This document shows positions 1-10,056 of a stretch of DNA of 64,000 nucleotides, one piece after another. A program made the translations under genes and the position numbers. Numbering within the stretch: the stretch's first letter is position 1; each line of letters opens with the position of its first letter. The notes beneath the pieces were generated by a model that worked only from the letters and a program-made list of their open reading frames with translations, had not been told where the DNA came from and ran no database searches. The stretch spans positions 216,373 to 280,372 of the forward strand of contig CANLBM010000003.1 in NCBI GenBank assembly GCA_947488845.1. The letters run 5' to 3'. This DNA comes from an uncultured Sphingomonadaceae bacterium. Lineage in GTDB: Bacteria; Pseudomonadota; Alphaproteobacteria; Sphingomonadales; Sphingomonadaceae.

Positions 1-1935
1 GGTTTTCGGTTGCAACAGACGGTCTATGCCGCTTTCTTGATCAACACCCTCTCCGGTGATTTTTTCCAGCGCCGGATAGCGCAGGCCGCCGGAATGGTCG
101 ACCATAAAATTATGATAAGCTTCGCCATTTTTCGCAAAAATTTCGATCGTACCGTCTGACCCGCGATTTTCCTCGATCGCCTGTTTCAGCGTATCTTCGC
201 TATAGGTTTTGCCGTTGACCGCGGAAATAGTGAGACCAGGTTTCAGACCGGCCTTGAACGCAGGACCATCCCAGATCACCGACTTTATCGCTCCCTTGCT
301 GCCCATGATCAAGCCAATGCTGTGGCTGAGATCGACCTGTTTGCGACGCTTGTCATTGGCAAGTATATAGGCGCTGGGTGTACCGATATAGACAAGCCGG
401 TAGCCGCCAAGGGTGAGGCCATTTTTTGGGGCTTCTGTGCTCGTCTGATAGACGCGCTTTTCAATAAACCCGTCCCAGTCATACGGCTGGATCTTGTTTA
501 GCGCAGCAATGACATCCGGTCGTTCGTAGGTAACCACGCCCCAGTCGCCATTTTTGCCGCCGAAAAAGGACCGCGCAAAATCTTCCAGCGATTTTGTACC
601 GCCCGATTCGCGGCGGATGATCTGGTCTGCTTCGAGCCAGATCAGCAGTCCTTCGTTGTAATAATCCTCGGATCGCTGCCAACTGGACCAAGGCTTGGGG
701 CGCCGCGCAGCAATGATCGGATCAAGGGTGGTATCGATCAACGGACGCCAGCGTCGCCCGGCTGTCTGCTCTATTCCCGCCGCGATGGCAGCGAGGGCGT
801 CGAGCGTATCCTGTTTCGAGTAGAGTCCGGACCGCGCACCCAGGACATAGCCCCAGAATTGTGTCTGGCCTTCATAGACCCACAGCAGGCTGTCGCGCAT
901 CGGTTGCCGGAAATCGGGCGTCCATATGCCGGCGGGACGGCGATATTTGCCATTCCACGCATGGGTCATCTCGTGCGGCAACAGGTTGCGACGGCCCGGG
1001 CCGCTATCCCAGTCGGTAAAATATTCGCGATTCACGCCATTTTCCGATGAACGATGATGTTCCAGGCCGATGCCGCCCATATCGTCGGTGAGCGAAAGCA
1101 GGAAGTCGTAACGGTCATAGGGGTGGCTGCCGAACAGCGCTTCGGCCTCTTTGACCAGTTTTACATGGGGCGCGAGCTGGCGCTTCTCCGGTTTCAGATA
1201 TTTTGCGTCATCCGCAACGATATTGAGATGTACCCGGCTGGTCAGCTGATGGGTCTGGAAATATTGTCCGGCGAAAACCGGGCTGTCGACCAGAGTGTCA
1301 TAGTCGGTCTTTTCATAGACAATATTGCTGCCGGTCCGGGATTTTGGCCGCATGGCGCTCGCGGCCTGCCAGCCATCCGGGTAAGTGGCGGTCGCCGTGA
1401 CCGGAATTTGCCGGACATAATAGCCGGCGGGATATAGCGAAACCTGATGCCAGCGCAGGTTGAGCATGGCTGGGGCCATGACAATGCGGCCATGGCTGCT
1501 GGTGGTGGCCGACACAAACTGGAATTTCGCGGTAATTGTGCTGACATTCTCGGGAACCTTCAGATGAAAGGCGAAAACATCGACATCATCGCGGATCCAC
1601 GCCAGTTTTTCGCCATTGGCGGAGAATTCCAGTCCGGTGATTTTTTCGATCTCGCCGCGCGGCGCATGGTTGCCGGGGAGCCATTCGGGGTAAAGCAGCG
1701 TCAGGCGCCCGGCTTTTGCCACCGGAATTGTCTGGATGACGCGGAAAATTCCCTGATCGTGGTCGCGGGCATCGACCTGCAAAGTCATGGTGCCGGGATA
1801 GGGAATATCCTGCGGCGCGGGGATCGTCTCCTGCGGCGCGACATAGCTCGGTTTGCTCAGACCGACCGGCATTGCGGCTGCCGTTGTAGAAATGGTGAAG
1901 GCCAAGACAAGACCCAATATGCCAACCAGACGCAT
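1..1935 (-). CDS. M61 family metallopeptidase (glycyl aminopeptidase type) with PDZ domain, 3' end cut by window
   Basis: The minus-strand frame is open for 645 codons from the ATG at 1935 to the window edge, so the C-terminus is missing. Residues 1-21 form a signal peptide. A zinc HEXXH motif (HEMTH) lies at residues 321-325, with a likely third ligand E355 in the context YEGQTQFWG, and a GGIGLEHH stretch lies just upstream. This is the arrangement of M61 peptidases. A PDZ-like region follows at about residues 510-610 (GPAFKAGLKPG). Family members remove N-terminal residues, often glycine, from peptides in the periplasm. The gene is divergent from hisS, with 120 bp between them. The family is clear; the substrate is not known. 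Confidence 0.9.
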   Translation of the reverse strand, partial: MRLVGILGLVLAFTISTTAAAMPVGLSKPSYVAPQETIPAPQDIPYPGTMTLQVDARDHDQGIFRVIQTIPVAKAGRLTLLYPEWLPGNHAPRGEIEKITGLEFSANGEKLAWIRDDVDVFAFHLKVPENVSTITAKFQFVSATTSSHGRIVMAPAMLNLRWHQVSLYPAGYYVRQIPVTATATYPDGWQAASAMRPKSRTGSNIVYEKTDYDTLVDSPVFAGQYFQTHQLTSRVHLNIVADDAKYLKPEKRQLAPHVKLVKEAEALFGSHPYDRYDFLLSLTDDMGGIGLEHHRSSENGVNREYFTDWDSGPGRRNLLPHEMTHAWNGKYRRPAGIWTPDFRQPMRDSLLWVYEGQTQFWGYVLGARSGLYSKQDTLDALAAIAAGIEQTAGRRWRPLIDTTLDPIIAARRPKPWSSWQRSEDYYNEGLLIWLEADQIIRRESGGTKSLEDFARSFFGGKNGDWGVVTYERPDVIAALNKIQPYDWDGFIEKRVYQTSTEAPKNGLTLGGYRLVYIGTPSAYILANDKRRKQVDLSHSIGLIMGSKGAIKSVIWDGPAFKAGLKPGLTISAVNGKTYSEDTLKQAIEENRGSDGTIEIFAKNGEAYHNFMVDHSGGLRYPALEKITGEGVDQESGIDRLLQPKT

Positions 1936-2055
1936 GCGCAGAAAATCCCTTTGGTGATCAGCGTGTGCAAATGGGGGATTTTGTATCTCTCGTCCAGAGG
2001 CTTTGCGGGAAATAAGCCACTTCCGCTTTGCCCTATCTCTGGCTAAAGCGCTCCC

Positions 2056-3387
2056 ATGGCAAAGATACAGACACCCCAGCCGGTGCGCGGCACCCAGGAT
2101 ATATTCGGCGAAGAGCAGGAACGGTTCCAGCATGTCGTGGAGACGTTCGAACGCGTGCGGCGGCTATACGCATTCAAGGGCGTCGAGATGCCGGTGTTTG
2201 AACCGACTGCGGTCTTCTCCCGCTCGCTCGGTGAAACCACCGATGTGGTGTCCAAGGAAATGTACAGTTTCGAGGATCGCGGCGGCGACAGCCTGACCCT
2301 GCGGCCGGAATTTACCGCGGGCATCTCGCGCGCTTTCCTGACCAACGGCTGGCAGCAGCACATGCCGCTCAAACTGACGGCGCATGGTCCGCTGTTTCGC
2401 TATGAACGGCCGCAGAAAGGCCGCTACCGGCAGTTTCACCAGCTGGATGCGGAAATTATCGGGGCGGGCGAAGCGACGGCGGATGTCGAATTGTTGTGTT
2501 TCGCAGACCAGCTTCTTCAGGAACTCGGTATTGCCGATGGCGTGACCCTGCAGCTCAATACATTGGGCGACGCGGAAAGCCGGAATGCCTGGCGCGACGC
2601 ATTGGTCGAGCATTTCCAGGCGCACCGCAAGGAACTGTCCGAGGACAGCCAGGACCGGCTGGAGCGCAATCCATTGCGGATTCTCGACAGCAAGGAACGG
2701 CAGGACCGACCGATTGCCGATGCGGCTCCGGATATTGACGCCTATTTGTCGACCGAGGCGAAAGAATTTTTCGCACAGGTCACCGAAGGTCTGGATGCTT
2801 GCGGCGTGGCCTGGACGCGCAACAGCCGTCTCGTGCGGGGTCTCGATTATTATCGCCACACCGCGTTTGAATTTGTCACCGACCGGCTCGGCGCGCAGGG
2901 TACGGTGCTGGCTGGCGGGCGTTATGATGGCTTGATCGAGACTCTCGGTGGCCCCGCAACGCCTGCTGTCGGCTGGGCCGCCGGAATCGAGCGGCTGGGG
3001 ATGCTGCTTACCGAAGTGCCCGAAGCTTCACTGGAGCTGGCCATCGTACCGACGGGCGATGATGCTACGGCCAAGGCGCTGTCGGTGGCGAACGAACTGC
3101 GCAAAACCGGATTTTCAGCCGATATTTTCGGCAGCGGAAAGTTCAAGAAACGCATGGCGCGCGCCAATCAGGCGGGTGCTTTGGCGGCGATTATCATCGG
3201 CGAGGACGAACTGGCCTCCGGCAAGCTGCAGTTTAAAAATCTGGCGACCGGAGAGCAGACCGGGCTGGATGTCGCAGAGATCACAGAAAAAATGTGGGAC
3301 CTGAGATTTTCCGACGATCTTGATGATCTCGACTCCGATCTCCTGGCATTGGAACAGGATGTGAAGTTTTCGGGAGAGAGTGATTGA
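2056..3387 (+). CDS. hisS: Histidyl-tRNA synthetase
   Basis: This class II aminoacyl-tRNA synthetase charges tRNA-His with histidine in the cytoplasm. The protein is 443 residues, near the usual length. Motif 2 is visible at R115-Y116-E117-R118 ([15 protein letters not shown]). The histidine-specific motif RGLDYY lies at 261-266. The C-terminal 100 residues match the anticodon-binding domain. The ATG at 2056 begins [16 protein letters not shown], the normal N-terminus. The acidic tail after about residue 415 (rich in Asp and Leu) is a modest extension. The stop overlaps the TTG start of prfA, so these genes are co-transcribed and probably translationally coupled. Confidence 0.97.
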   Translation: MAKIQTPQPVRGTQDIFGEEQERFQHVVETFERVRRLYAFKGVEMPVFEPTAVFSRSLGETTDVVSKEMYSFEDRGGDSLTLRPEFTAGISRAFLTNGWQQHMPLKLTAHGPLFRYERPQKGRYRQFHQLDAEIIGAGEATADVELLCFADQLLQELGIADGVTLQLNTLGDAESRNAWRDALVEHFQAHRKELSEDSQDRLERNPLRILDSKERQDRPIADAAPDIDAYLSTEAKEFFAQVTEGLDACGVAWTRNSRLVRGLDYYRHTAFEFVTDRLGAQGTVLAGGRYDGLIETLGGPATPAVGWAAGIERLGMLLTEVPEASLELAIVPTGDDATAKALSVANELRKTGFSADIFGSGKFKKRMARANQAGALAAIIIGEDELASGKLQFKNLATGEQTGLDVAEITEKMWDLRFSDDLDDLDSDLLALEQDVKFSGESD

Positions 3388-4460
3388 CCACCATCACCCC
3401 CCAGAGACTGGCGCAAATCGAGGCGCGCTTTGCCGAACTTCAGGCGATGATGGCTTCGGGCGATCTGGATAGCGAAAAATTTGTGGCCGTCTCCAAGGAA
3501 TATGCCGAGATCGAACCGGTTGCCGCTGCTGCTGCCAATGTGAAATCACTGCGTGACGAACAAGCGGAACTGGCCGAGATGCTCGCCGGCGACGATGCCG
3601 AGATGAAGGCGATGGCTGCCGACGAGGTGGATGGCGTGAAAAAGGCGCTCGAAAAGGCCGAACATGCGCTCGCGCTGCAATTGCTGCCCAAGGACAGCGC
3701 CGATGACCGGCCCGCGATGCTTGAAATCCGCGCTGGCACCGGCGGTGACGAGGCTGCGCTTTTTGCCGGTGATCTGTACCGCATGTATACGCGCTATGCC
3801 GAGGACCAGGGCTGGAAGGTCGAGATGATCTCCGCCAATGCCTCGGAAGTCGGCGGCTTCAAGGAAGTCGTCGCCAATATCCAGGGCAAGGGCGTGTTCG
3901 CCAAGCTGAAGTTCGAATCCGGTGTTCACCGGGTACAACGGGTGCCGGAAACGGAAAGCGGCGGGCGCATCCACACCTCTGCCGCGACGGTTGCGATCCT
4001 GCCGGAGCCGGAAGAGGTTGATATCAAGATCCGCAACGAGGATCTGCGCATCGACACCTATCGGGCAAGCGGTGCTGGCGGACAGCATGTTAACAAGACC
4101 GACAGCGCCATCCGCATCACCCACTTGCCGACCGGACTGGTTGTGCAGTGCCAGGACGGCAAGTCGCAGCACAAGAACAAGGCGCAGGCGATGAAGGTGC
4201 TGGCGGCGCGGATGTATGAACAGGAACGCGACGCCGTGCAAAGCGAGGAAGCCGAAGCGCGCAAGTCGATGGTCGGTTCCGGCGATCGCAGCGAGCGCAT
4301 CCGCACCTATAATTATCCGCAAGGCCGGGTGACCGACCACCGGATCAACCTGACGCTGCACAAGCTGCCCGAAATCATCGAGGGCACGGCGCTTGGTGAA
4401 ATGATCGATGCGCTGATCGCAGAGGATGAAGCCAGCCGGCTCGCCAATCTGGATGGGTGA
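3384..4460 (+). CDS. prfA: Peptide chain release factor 1
   Basis: RF1 recognises UAA and UAG stop codons and triggers peptide release on the ribosome. The 358-residue length is standard. The catalytic GGQ motif is at residues 232-234 (SGAGGQHVN). The stop-codon-reading PxT motif is PET at 188-190 (RVPETES). The start is TTG at 3384, four bases overlapping the hisS stop (TTGA), with the purine-rich cggGAGAG just upstream as ribosome binding site. It is followed by prmC, which methylates the GGQ glutamine, an order widely conserved in bacteria. Confidence 0.97.
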   Translation: MTTITPQRLAQIEARFAELQAMMASGDLDSEKFVAVSKEYAEIEPVAAAAANVKSLRDEQAELAEMLAGDDAEMKAMAADEVDGVKKALEKAEHALALQLLPKDSADDRPAMLEIRAGTGGDEAALFAGDLYRMYTRYAEDQGWKVEMISANASEVGGFKEVVANIQGKGVFAKLKFESGVHRVQRVPETESGGRIHTSAATVAILPEPEEVDIKIRNEDLRIDTYRASGAGGQHVNKTDSAIRITHLPTGLVVQCQDGKSQHKNKAQAMKVLAARMYEQERDAVQSEEAEARKSMVGSGDRSERIRTYNYPQGRVTDHRINLTLHKLPEIIEGTALGEMIDALIAEDEASRLANLDG

Positions 4461-5289
4461 TGTCGCCGGCACATTGCGCAATGCGACACAGATATTAGAC
4501 GAAATTTCCGACAGTCCGCGACTCGATGCGGAATTGCTGATGGCGCATGCGCTGAAGATGGAGCGCGCCGATCTGCTGCTGAAACTGCCCGAACTGAAGG
4601 CTCCGGCCGAATTTTCTGCGCTGCTCGAACGGCGCCGACAATCCGAACCCATTGCCCATATCATCGGCGCGAAGGAATTCTGGGGTCTCGATTTTCAGGT
4701 CAGCCCCGATGTCCTGATCCCGCGTCCCGACAGCGAATTGCTGATCGAGCAAGCGGTGCGCCTATTGGCGGCACAGCATCCGCAAAGGATATTGGACCTG
4801 GGCACAGGCAGCGGTGCGCTTCTGCTCGCCGCGCTCAGCGAATTTTCCAAGGCCAGCGGTCTGGGTATCGACGCCAGCACCGCTGCCTTGCAGATCGCCC
4901 ATAATAATGCGGATGTACTGGGATTCTCCGACCGGGCCAGGTTCCTGTTGCTGGACTGGACGCTGCCCGACTGGACGGGGCCGCTCGGTTCCGGCTTTGA
5001 TCTGATCCTCGCCAACCCGCCTTATGTCTCGGTCAACGCCCAGTTGTCCGCAGATGTGGCCCAATATGAACCCCATCAGGCGCTATTCGCCGGAGAAGAT
5101 GGAATGGATGATTATCGGATCATCATCCCCGGGCTTGAAAATCTGCTTTCTCCCACCGGAAAAGCCTTGCTCGAAATTGGCTTCGATCAAGCAGATGCGG
5201 TTTCGGAATTGGCCATCAACAATGGCTATCATGTTGAACTAAAGAAAGATTTGGGAAAAAATGATCGTTTGTTAATCCTCCAGCGGTAA
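4453..5289 (+). CDS. prmC: Release factor glutamine N5-methyltransferase
   Basis: PrmC methylates the glutamine of the GGQ motif of release factors with S-adenosylmethionine. The protein is 278 residues when started at ATG 4453, which overlaps the prfA stop by 8 bp. An in-frame upstream start at 4426 would lie well inside prfA and is less likely. The AdoMet-binding motif [11 protein letters not shown] begins near residue 114. The substrate-glutamine-binding NPPY is at 188-191 (LANPPYVS). The N-terminal 90 residues form the usual helical release-factor-binding domain. Placement behind prfA supports the function directly. Confidence 0.95.
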   Translation: MGDVAGTLRNATQILDEISDSPRLDAELLMAHALKMERADLLLKLPELKAPAEFSALLERRRQSEPIAHIIGAKEFWGLDFQVSPDVLIPRPDSELLIEQAVRLLAAQHPQRILDLGTGSGALLLAALSEFSKASGLGIDASTAALQIAHNNADVLGFSDRARFLLLDWTLPDWTGPLGSGFDLILANPPYVSVNAQLSADVAQYEPHQALFAGEDGMDDYRIIIPGLENLLSPTGKALLEIGFDQADAVSELAINNGYHVELKKDLGKNDRLLILQR

Positions 5290-5525
5290 AAAGGGCTTGG
5301 TTTTGACGAGGCGACTCGCTAAGACTTGTTCAGGCGCAGATGATTTCTGGCTTTTCCCTAAATCACTGGCCTGCCCCCAACTTGATAATTTTGCTGGTTT
5401 TCGGCGAGAATTTGTCTTGTATGGGCCGCTGTGAACGGGTTGTCTGCAGCGCAATTGCCACCAGCGCGTGGCTATAACTTGAGAAAGACCAAGTTTATAA
5501 ACGGTATAAGGATACCTAAAATTTG

Positions 5526-6233
5526 ATGAACAATCGTCAGCCTAGCCGCCGTGGACGTGGCCGGAACACCAATAATAATAATAACCGCCCTCAGGGCAGC
5601 CGCAGTGGTGGGTCGGACCGCGATAACCGGATCGATAGCCGCGCGCGTGGCAATGCAGCGCAGATGCTAGATAAATTCAAGAAGATGGCGCAGGATGCAC
5701 AGGTCAATGGCGACCGCGTCCAGGCTGAATATTATCATCAATTCGCCGATCATTATTTCCGCGTCAATGCTGACACCGTGGCTCGCCGCGAAGAACAGCG
5801 CATCGCCCGTGAAGAGCCGCGTGGAGACAATCGGCCCGATAATCGGGGTGACAATCGCGGCAATGGTTCAGGCCAGAGCGATTCCAACGACAATGATGGC
5901 GACAATGGCCGCGGTCGGCCACAGCAGGTACAGCAAAATCGTCCGCCGCGGGAAGACCGGGACAATCGGGAAAGTCGCGAAAATAGCAACGATATAGCAG
6001 CGAATGACACGACCGAAGAGAAAAAGCCGGTTCGTAGCCGCCGTCCGCGCAAGGTTGAAACTGCAGCAACCCGCAACGACACAGCGGAACAGAATGGCGA
6101 GTCCAACGGTCTCGATGCCAGCGCCCTGCCGCCAGCAATTTCGCAATCGATCGAGGTCGAGGTTGAAAAGAAGCCGGCGCGCAAAAAGCGTGTACCCAAG
6201 CCGAAGCCGGTTGAAGAAGGCGATGCTGCCTAA
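5526..6233 (+). CDS. DUF4167 domain protein, basic and low-complexity
   Basis: This is a 235-residue protein of unknown function. Residues 1-30 are Arg/Asn/Gly-rich with an Asn run. Residues about 30-85 carry the compact conserved block (RARGNAAQMLDKFKKMAQDAQ, then EYYHQFADHYFR) typical of the alphaproteobacterial DUF4167 family. The remainder is a charged, repetitive Arg/Asp/Asn/Glu-rich tail ending in Lys/Arg/Pro-rich sequence. A TTG at 5523 precedes the ATG in frame, and the ATG is preferred. Composition suggests nucleic-acid or ribosome association, but that is inference. In many alphaproteobacteria this family sits beside prfA/prmC, as here. The 236 bp upstream probably hold its own promoter. 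Confidence 0.8.
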   Translation: MNNRQPSRRGRGRNTNNNNNRPQGSRSGGSDRDNRIDSRARGNAAQMLDKFKKMAQDAQVNGDRVQAEYYHQFADHYFRVNADTVARREEQRIAREEPRGDNRPDNRGDNRGNGSGQSDSNDNDGDNGRGRPQQVQQNRPPREDRDNRESRENSNDIAANDTTEEKKPVRSRRPRKVETAATRNDTAEQNGESNGLDASALPPAISQSIEVEVEKKPARKKRVPKPKPVEEGDAA

Positions 6234-6347
6234 GGCCTGTTTGGCCGGAATCAGATAGGGACGAGCATGTCAGCCAAGGCCGGCGCTCGTCGCTAAACTG
6301 CGGCCACCCGGACTTTTATACCAGATTGTTCAACACCGGCGCTGCGA

Positions 6348-7100
6348 TCAAGGGGTGCCCTGTCCCTCAATGGCTTTTGCCAGCCATTCGGGAAGATCGA
6401 GTTCCTGCAAATCGTCGACGCGCCGATGTTCAACCGACAGACCGTCGGCGGGATAGGCAATGCGCTGGCGCTTTTCGTCGGCTTGCGCGATCGGTACGAC
6501 GACCATCCGCCGGTTCACCTTTTGCCGGTAATTCATCCGTGCGGTATTTTCCTGTCCGACATAGCAGCCCTTTGTGAAGCTGACGCCGTTCAGTTCCGCT
6601 GCATTGCATTCGAGCCACAGGGTCTTGTCGCTGCCAAGCTCATTGGCTCCCTCGGTCACGCCGAGTGACAGGCGGTGCTTTCGATATTCTTCGTCCGCGC
6701 TTTCACCATTGCTTGCGTCGTGCAGCCAGCGGTATCCCAGCGCGGCCAGGCGGGGATCGACCGGCCTGTTTTCGGCTGCCAAAGCCCAGTGGACTTGCAG
6801 TGTATCATCCAGAGCGATCTCGATCTTCCGCCGTAACCGATAGAGTTTCAGGCGACGGACAAGTCCTTCGGCCTGCTCCTTCTCGCAGTCGATCAATATG
6901 TCGTCGCCGTCGGCCCAGAGAAAGAAATCGAACAGCAGTTTCCCCTGAGCGGAGAGCAGCGCAGCCCATTGGGGCGCGCCTGCCGCGACAGCGGTGGTAT
7001 CCTGCGTTACCAGCCCTTGCAGAAACTGCCGGATGTCTTCGGCCCCGTCCGTAGCCGAGAGACGGATGATGGCGCGTTCATTAAGTCTGGTTTCGGTCAT
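6348..7100 (-). CDS. ygfZ: YgfZ/GcvT-domain folate-binding protein
   Basis: This 250-residue protein belongs to the YgfZ (IBA57) family. Members use folate in the repair or assembly of certain iron-sulfur enzymes such as MiaB. The family signature KGCYxGQE is present as KGCYVGQENTARM, with the conserved cysteine at residue 179. The N-terminal half resembles the GcvT aminomethyltransferase fold (AALLSAQGKLLFDFFLW). It is a little shorter than enterobacterial YgfZ. It is divergent from pyrC, with about 50 bp between starts, so the two genes share a promoter region. Confidence 0.9.
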   Translation of the reverse strand: MTETRLNERAIIRLSATDGAEDIRQFLQGLVTQDTTAVAAGAPQWAALLSAQGKLLFDFFLWADGDDILIDCEKEQAEGLVRRLKLYRLRRKIEIALDDTLQVHWALAAENRPVDPRLAALGYRWLHDASNGESADEEYRKHRLSLGVTEGANELGSDKTLWLECNAAELNGVSFTKGCYVGQENTARMNYRQKVNRRMVVVPIAQADEKRQRIAYPADGLSVEHRRVDDLQELDLPEWLAKAIEGQGTP

Positions 7101-7152
7101 GGCATTTAGGTAGGGTGTGCGAAACGAAAAACCAAGCCTTGCGCGGAGCTAT

Positions 7153-8193
7153 ATGACCGATACGATTACTATTCGCCGTCCGGATGACTGGCACGTGCAT
7201 CTTCGCGATGGCGCGATGCTGGCGGCGGTTGCTCCATTTACCGCCCGGCAATTTGCCCGGGCCATCATCATGCCCAATCTGTCGCCGCCGGTCACCAGTG
7301 CTGCCAGCGCGGCTGCCTATCGGGAACGGATCATGGCTGCCTTGCCCGGCGGTTCCGCTTTTACGCCCCTGATGACCTGTTATCTCACCGACGATGCCGA
7401 TGCAGAGGATATTGCAAAGGGGCATGCGGCCTGCATTTTTACCGCTGCAAAACTCTATCCAGCCAACGCCACGACCAATAGCGCGCACGGGGTTACCGAC
7501 GTGGCCCATATCATGCCGGTGCTCGAGCGCATGCAGGATATCGGGATGCCGCTGCTGGTGCATGGCGAGGTAACCGATAGCGAGATCGACATATTTGATC
7601 GCGAAGCGGTGTTCATCGAGCGGATCATGGATGGACTGATCCGCGCCTTGCCTGGTCTGAAAATTGTGTTCGAGCATATTACCACCGAGCAATCGGTCCA
7701 GTTTGTCGACAGCTGCGGTCCCAATGTCGGGGCAACGATCACGCCGCATCATCTGCACATCAATCGCAATGCAATGTTCAGCGGTGGCATTCGCCCCCAT
7801 GCTTATTGTCTGCCGGTGGCAAAGCGGGAATTGCACAGGCTGGCGCTGCGCAAAGCGGCGACCTCGGGATCTGCGAAATATTTCCTGGGCACCGACAGCG
7901 CGCCGCATGAAGTCCGCGCCAAGGAATCCGCCTGTGGCTGCGCCGGAATTTTCAATGCGCCCTATGCGCTGGAAAGCTATGCGGCAGTGTTCGACGAAGA
8001 AGCGGCGCTCGACCGGCTGGAGGCTTTTGCGTCTGTGCACGGTCCGAATTTCTATGGTCTGCCGCTCAACGAAGACCGGGTGACGCTGGAGCGGACCGGT
8101 CTGACGGTTCCTGACAGTCTCGAGGCTGTCGGGTCCGCTCTGGTTCCCTTTCATGCCGGTTCCGAACTGGCCTGGCGGGTCGTTCAGGCCTGA
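7153..8193 (+). CDS. pyrC: Dihydroorotase, homodimeric (PyrC) type
   Basis: This enzyme catalyses reversible cyclisation of N-carbamoyl-aspartate to dihydroorotate, step three of pyrimidine synthesis. It is 346 residues from ATG 7153. A GTG 36 bp upstream is in frame but adds sequence without family similarity. Zinc ligands H14 and H16 are in DDWHVHLRDG, and the probable carbamylated lysine is K100 in AAKLYPANATTNS. Later HGE, ITPHH and the aspartate in GTDSAPH are also present. Its 3' end overlaps the convergent rarD gene by 10 bp. Confidence 0.95.
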   Translation: MTDTITIRRPDDWHVHLRDGAMLAAVAPFTARQFARAIIMPNLSPPVTSAASAAAYRERIMAALPGGSAFTPLMTCYLTDDADAEDIAKGHAACIFTAAKLYPANATTNSAHGVTDVAHIMPVLERMQDIGMPLLVHGEVTDSEIDIFDREAVFIERIMDGLIRALPGLKIVFEHITTEQSVQFVDSCGPNVGATITPHHLHINRNAMFSGGIRPHAYCLPVAKRELHRLALRKAATSGSAKYFLGTDSAPHEVRAKESACGCAGIFNAPYALESYAAVFDEEAALDRLEAFASVHGPNFYGLPLNEDRVTLERTGLTVPDSLEAVGSALVPFHAGSELAWRVVQA

Positions 8194-9110
8194 CCGGCAA
8201 TCGCCTTCCGGGCGGTCCTGCCCGTCAGAATGGTGTCGGTCGAATAGAGCGCCAGACTGGTCCAGATCAACAGGAAGCATATGAGATGCGACGGAGTCAG
8301 CGACTCGTTGTAAATGAACACGCCGACCAGAAACTGGATCGTTGGCGCAAGATAGTTCAGCAGTCCGATCGCGCCGAGGGTCATTTTCTTGACCGCCGAA
8401 GCGAATAGCAGCAGCGGGATTGCGGTAACGATCGAACCGCCGACCAGCAGCAGATCGATCATCCGGTCGTCGGTGAAATGCACGCTTGCGGTGGATGGCG
8501 ACGCACCAGCAGTCAGCCAGACCAGAAACAGGATGAACGGTACGAACAGGATTCCGGTCTCGGCCGTGAGCCCTACAACAGGTCCGATGTCCGCCATCTT
8601 GCGGACCAGTCCGTAAAGGCCCCAGGAGCCCGCCAGAGCCAGACTGATCCAGAGCGTGTCGAGCGCCTGCACTGCCAGCACCGAAACCCCCGCAGCAGCG
8701 ATAGCAATGGCAATCCACTTGTTACGGGACATTTTCTCCTTGAGGAATATCCGGCCGAGGAAGACGCTGAGCAACGGGCTGATGAAATAGCCGAGGCTGG
8801 CGGCAAGAATATGATCCCCGTGCACAGCCCAGACATAGATCAGCCAGTTTGCGGCGATCAGGCAGGAACTGGCCAGCATCGCCCAGCGCAATTTGCGATT
8901 CGCAAAGGCGACGGCCAGACCGGCGAGATTTTTCCGGAAATAGAGAATGACGAGCAGCAGCGGCACCGACCAGATGATCCGGTGGGCGACGACTTCCAGT
9001 GCGTCGACGCTTTGCAGCAGCTTGAAATAGACGGGCATCAGGCCCCAGAACACACAAGCGATCAGCGCCTGAACGAGGCCGATTCGGCTGGTGGCTGGCG
9101 CAGTGGACAT
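8184..9110 (-). CDS. rarD: EamA-family transporter, RarD type
   Basis: A 308-residue inner-membrane protein with about ten hydrophobic segments arranged as two EamA repeats. The N-terminus (RIGLVQALIACVFWGLMPVYFK) and the internal YISPLLSVFLGRIFLKEKMS match the RarD subgroup (named from a chloramphenicol-sensitive phenotype in Pseudomonas). The transported substrate is unknown. The gene is convergent with pyrC and overlaps it by 10 bp. A small membrane-protein gene follows upstream on the same strand after a short gap. Confidence 0.88.
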   Translation of the reverse strand: MSTAPATSRIGLVQALIACVFWGLMPVYFKLLQSVDALEVVAHRIIWSVPLLLVILYFRKNLAGLAVAFANRKLRWAMLASSCLIAANWLIYVWAVHGDHILAASLGYFISPLLSVFLGRIFLKEKMSRNKWIAIAIAAAGVSVLAVQALDTLWISLALAGSWGLYGLVRKMADIGPVVGLTAETGILFVPFILFLVWLTAGASPSTASVHFTDDRMIDLLLVGGSIVTAIPLLLFASAVKKMTLGAIGLLNYLAPTIQFLVGVFIYNESLTPSHLICFLLIWTSLALYSTDTILTGRTARKAIAGQA

Positions 9111-9183
9111 GGTTCAGCGCTTAAGCTGACCGGTTCCCGCGGGCAATCAAGAAATGCTATCGCGGGAGAAACCCGCGCGAGGG

Positions 9184-9405
9184 TCAGATAATCCCGCCGC
9201 CGATCCACAGCCGGAAGGCGCATATGCACATCACGATAAGACAGAAATACATGCCGCTGGTCCGGGAAGAGATCAGGCCGAAAAACGCCCCGATGCCGGC
9301 GATCGGCAGGATCAGCCAGTTGGTCCAGCCAAGCAGGGGGACCAGTCCGATGAAGGAAAGGATGAGGGCGATACCGCCGATGAAGATTGAGATCAGATTA
9401 GCCAT
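9184..9405 (-). CDS. Small membrane protein of unknown function
   Basis: This 73-residue protein starts at ATG 9405 (MANLISIFIGG). An in-frame ATG at 9450 would add 15 polar residues and is less likely. It has two or three hydrophobic segments (residues about 4-22, 27-42 and 48-66) with GWTNW and RTSGMYFC between them. It resembles small DUF-type inner-membrane proteins common in sphingomonads, but I cannot name a family. It is on the same strand as rarD, 73 bp upstream of the rarD start, and may be co-transcribed with it. Confidence 0.65.
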   Translation of the reverse strand: MANLISIFIGGIALILSFIGLVPLLGWTNWLILPIAGIGAFFGLISSRTSGMYFCLIVMCICAFRLWIGGGII

Positions 9406-9494
9406 AGCTGTATTATAGGGATAATGCACCGCCATTTCAAGTATTTCCAAAGCGGTGGTTGCATAGTAGACTTTCCGCTTGCGGGAGGAACATC

Positions 9495-10046
9495 ATGGCG
9501 ATCGAGAATATCAGAATCGAAACCGAACGGTTGATCCTGCGACCGCCCAATGGCGATGATTTCGAGCAATGGGCGAAGTTTCAATCCGATGAAGCGACAA
9601 TGACTTTCATTGGCGGGGTCAAAAGCCGCGCCGAAAGCTGGCGGGATTTATGCTCCATGATCGGCGCCTGGCATGTGCGCGGCTATGCGATGTTTTCCCT
9701 GATCCTGAAAGACAGTGATAAATGGATTGGTCGCATCGGTCCCTGGTATCCTGACAGCTGGCCGGGAACGGAAGTGGGATGGGGCGTGGCGCCCGAATAT
9801 GCCGGCAAGGGCTATGCCCTGGAAGCGGCGGTGGCGAGCATGAACTATGCCGTCGATACGCTCGGCTGGAGCGATATCTGCCACACAATTGATCCCCAGA
9901 ATATCGCCTCGATCAAATTGGCCGAACGGGTAGGCTCGACCAATCGCGGGCCGACGCGGTTGCCCGAACCCTATCAGGATGCACGGGTTGACGACTGGGG
10001 CCAATCGCGCGAACAATGGCAAGAGAATAGAAAACAGTTCCAGTAG
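9495..10046 (+). CDS. GNAT-family N-acetyltransferase (RimJ/RimL-like)
   Basis: A 183-residue acetyl-CoA-dependent acetyltransferase. The opening IRIETERLILRPPNGDDFEQW is typical of the RimJ/RimL branch. The acetyl-CoA-binding motif lies in GWGVAPEYAGKGYALEAA, followed by an IDPQNIASIKLAERVG block that is hallmark sequence of this subfamily. The ATG at 9495 is chosen because a strong GGGAGGAA ribosome binding site lies just before it. The acceptor is unknown; it may be a protein N-terminus or a small amine. A DUF1330 gene follows after 10 bp in the same direction. Confidence 0.88.
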   Translation: MAIENIRIETERLILRPPNGDDFEQWAKFQSDEATMTFIGGVKSRAESWRDLCSMIGAWHVRGYAMFSLILKDSDKWIGRIGPWYPDSWPGTEVGWGVAPEYAGKGYALEAAVASMNYAVDTLGWSDICHTIDPQNIASIKLAERVGSTNRGPTRLPEPYQDARVDDWGQSREQWQENRKQFQ

Positions 10047-10056
10047 GAGAGCAGCC

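Noticed and set aside
5568..5584. AAT triplet run in the DUF4167 gene as a phase-variation tract
   Set aside because: The unit is a triplet coding for Asn, so length changes would not shift the frame.
7081..8718. A 545-codon minus-strand frame across pyrC and the end of rarD
   Set aside because: It overlaps two recognised genes on both strands and reads as His/Arg-rich noise.
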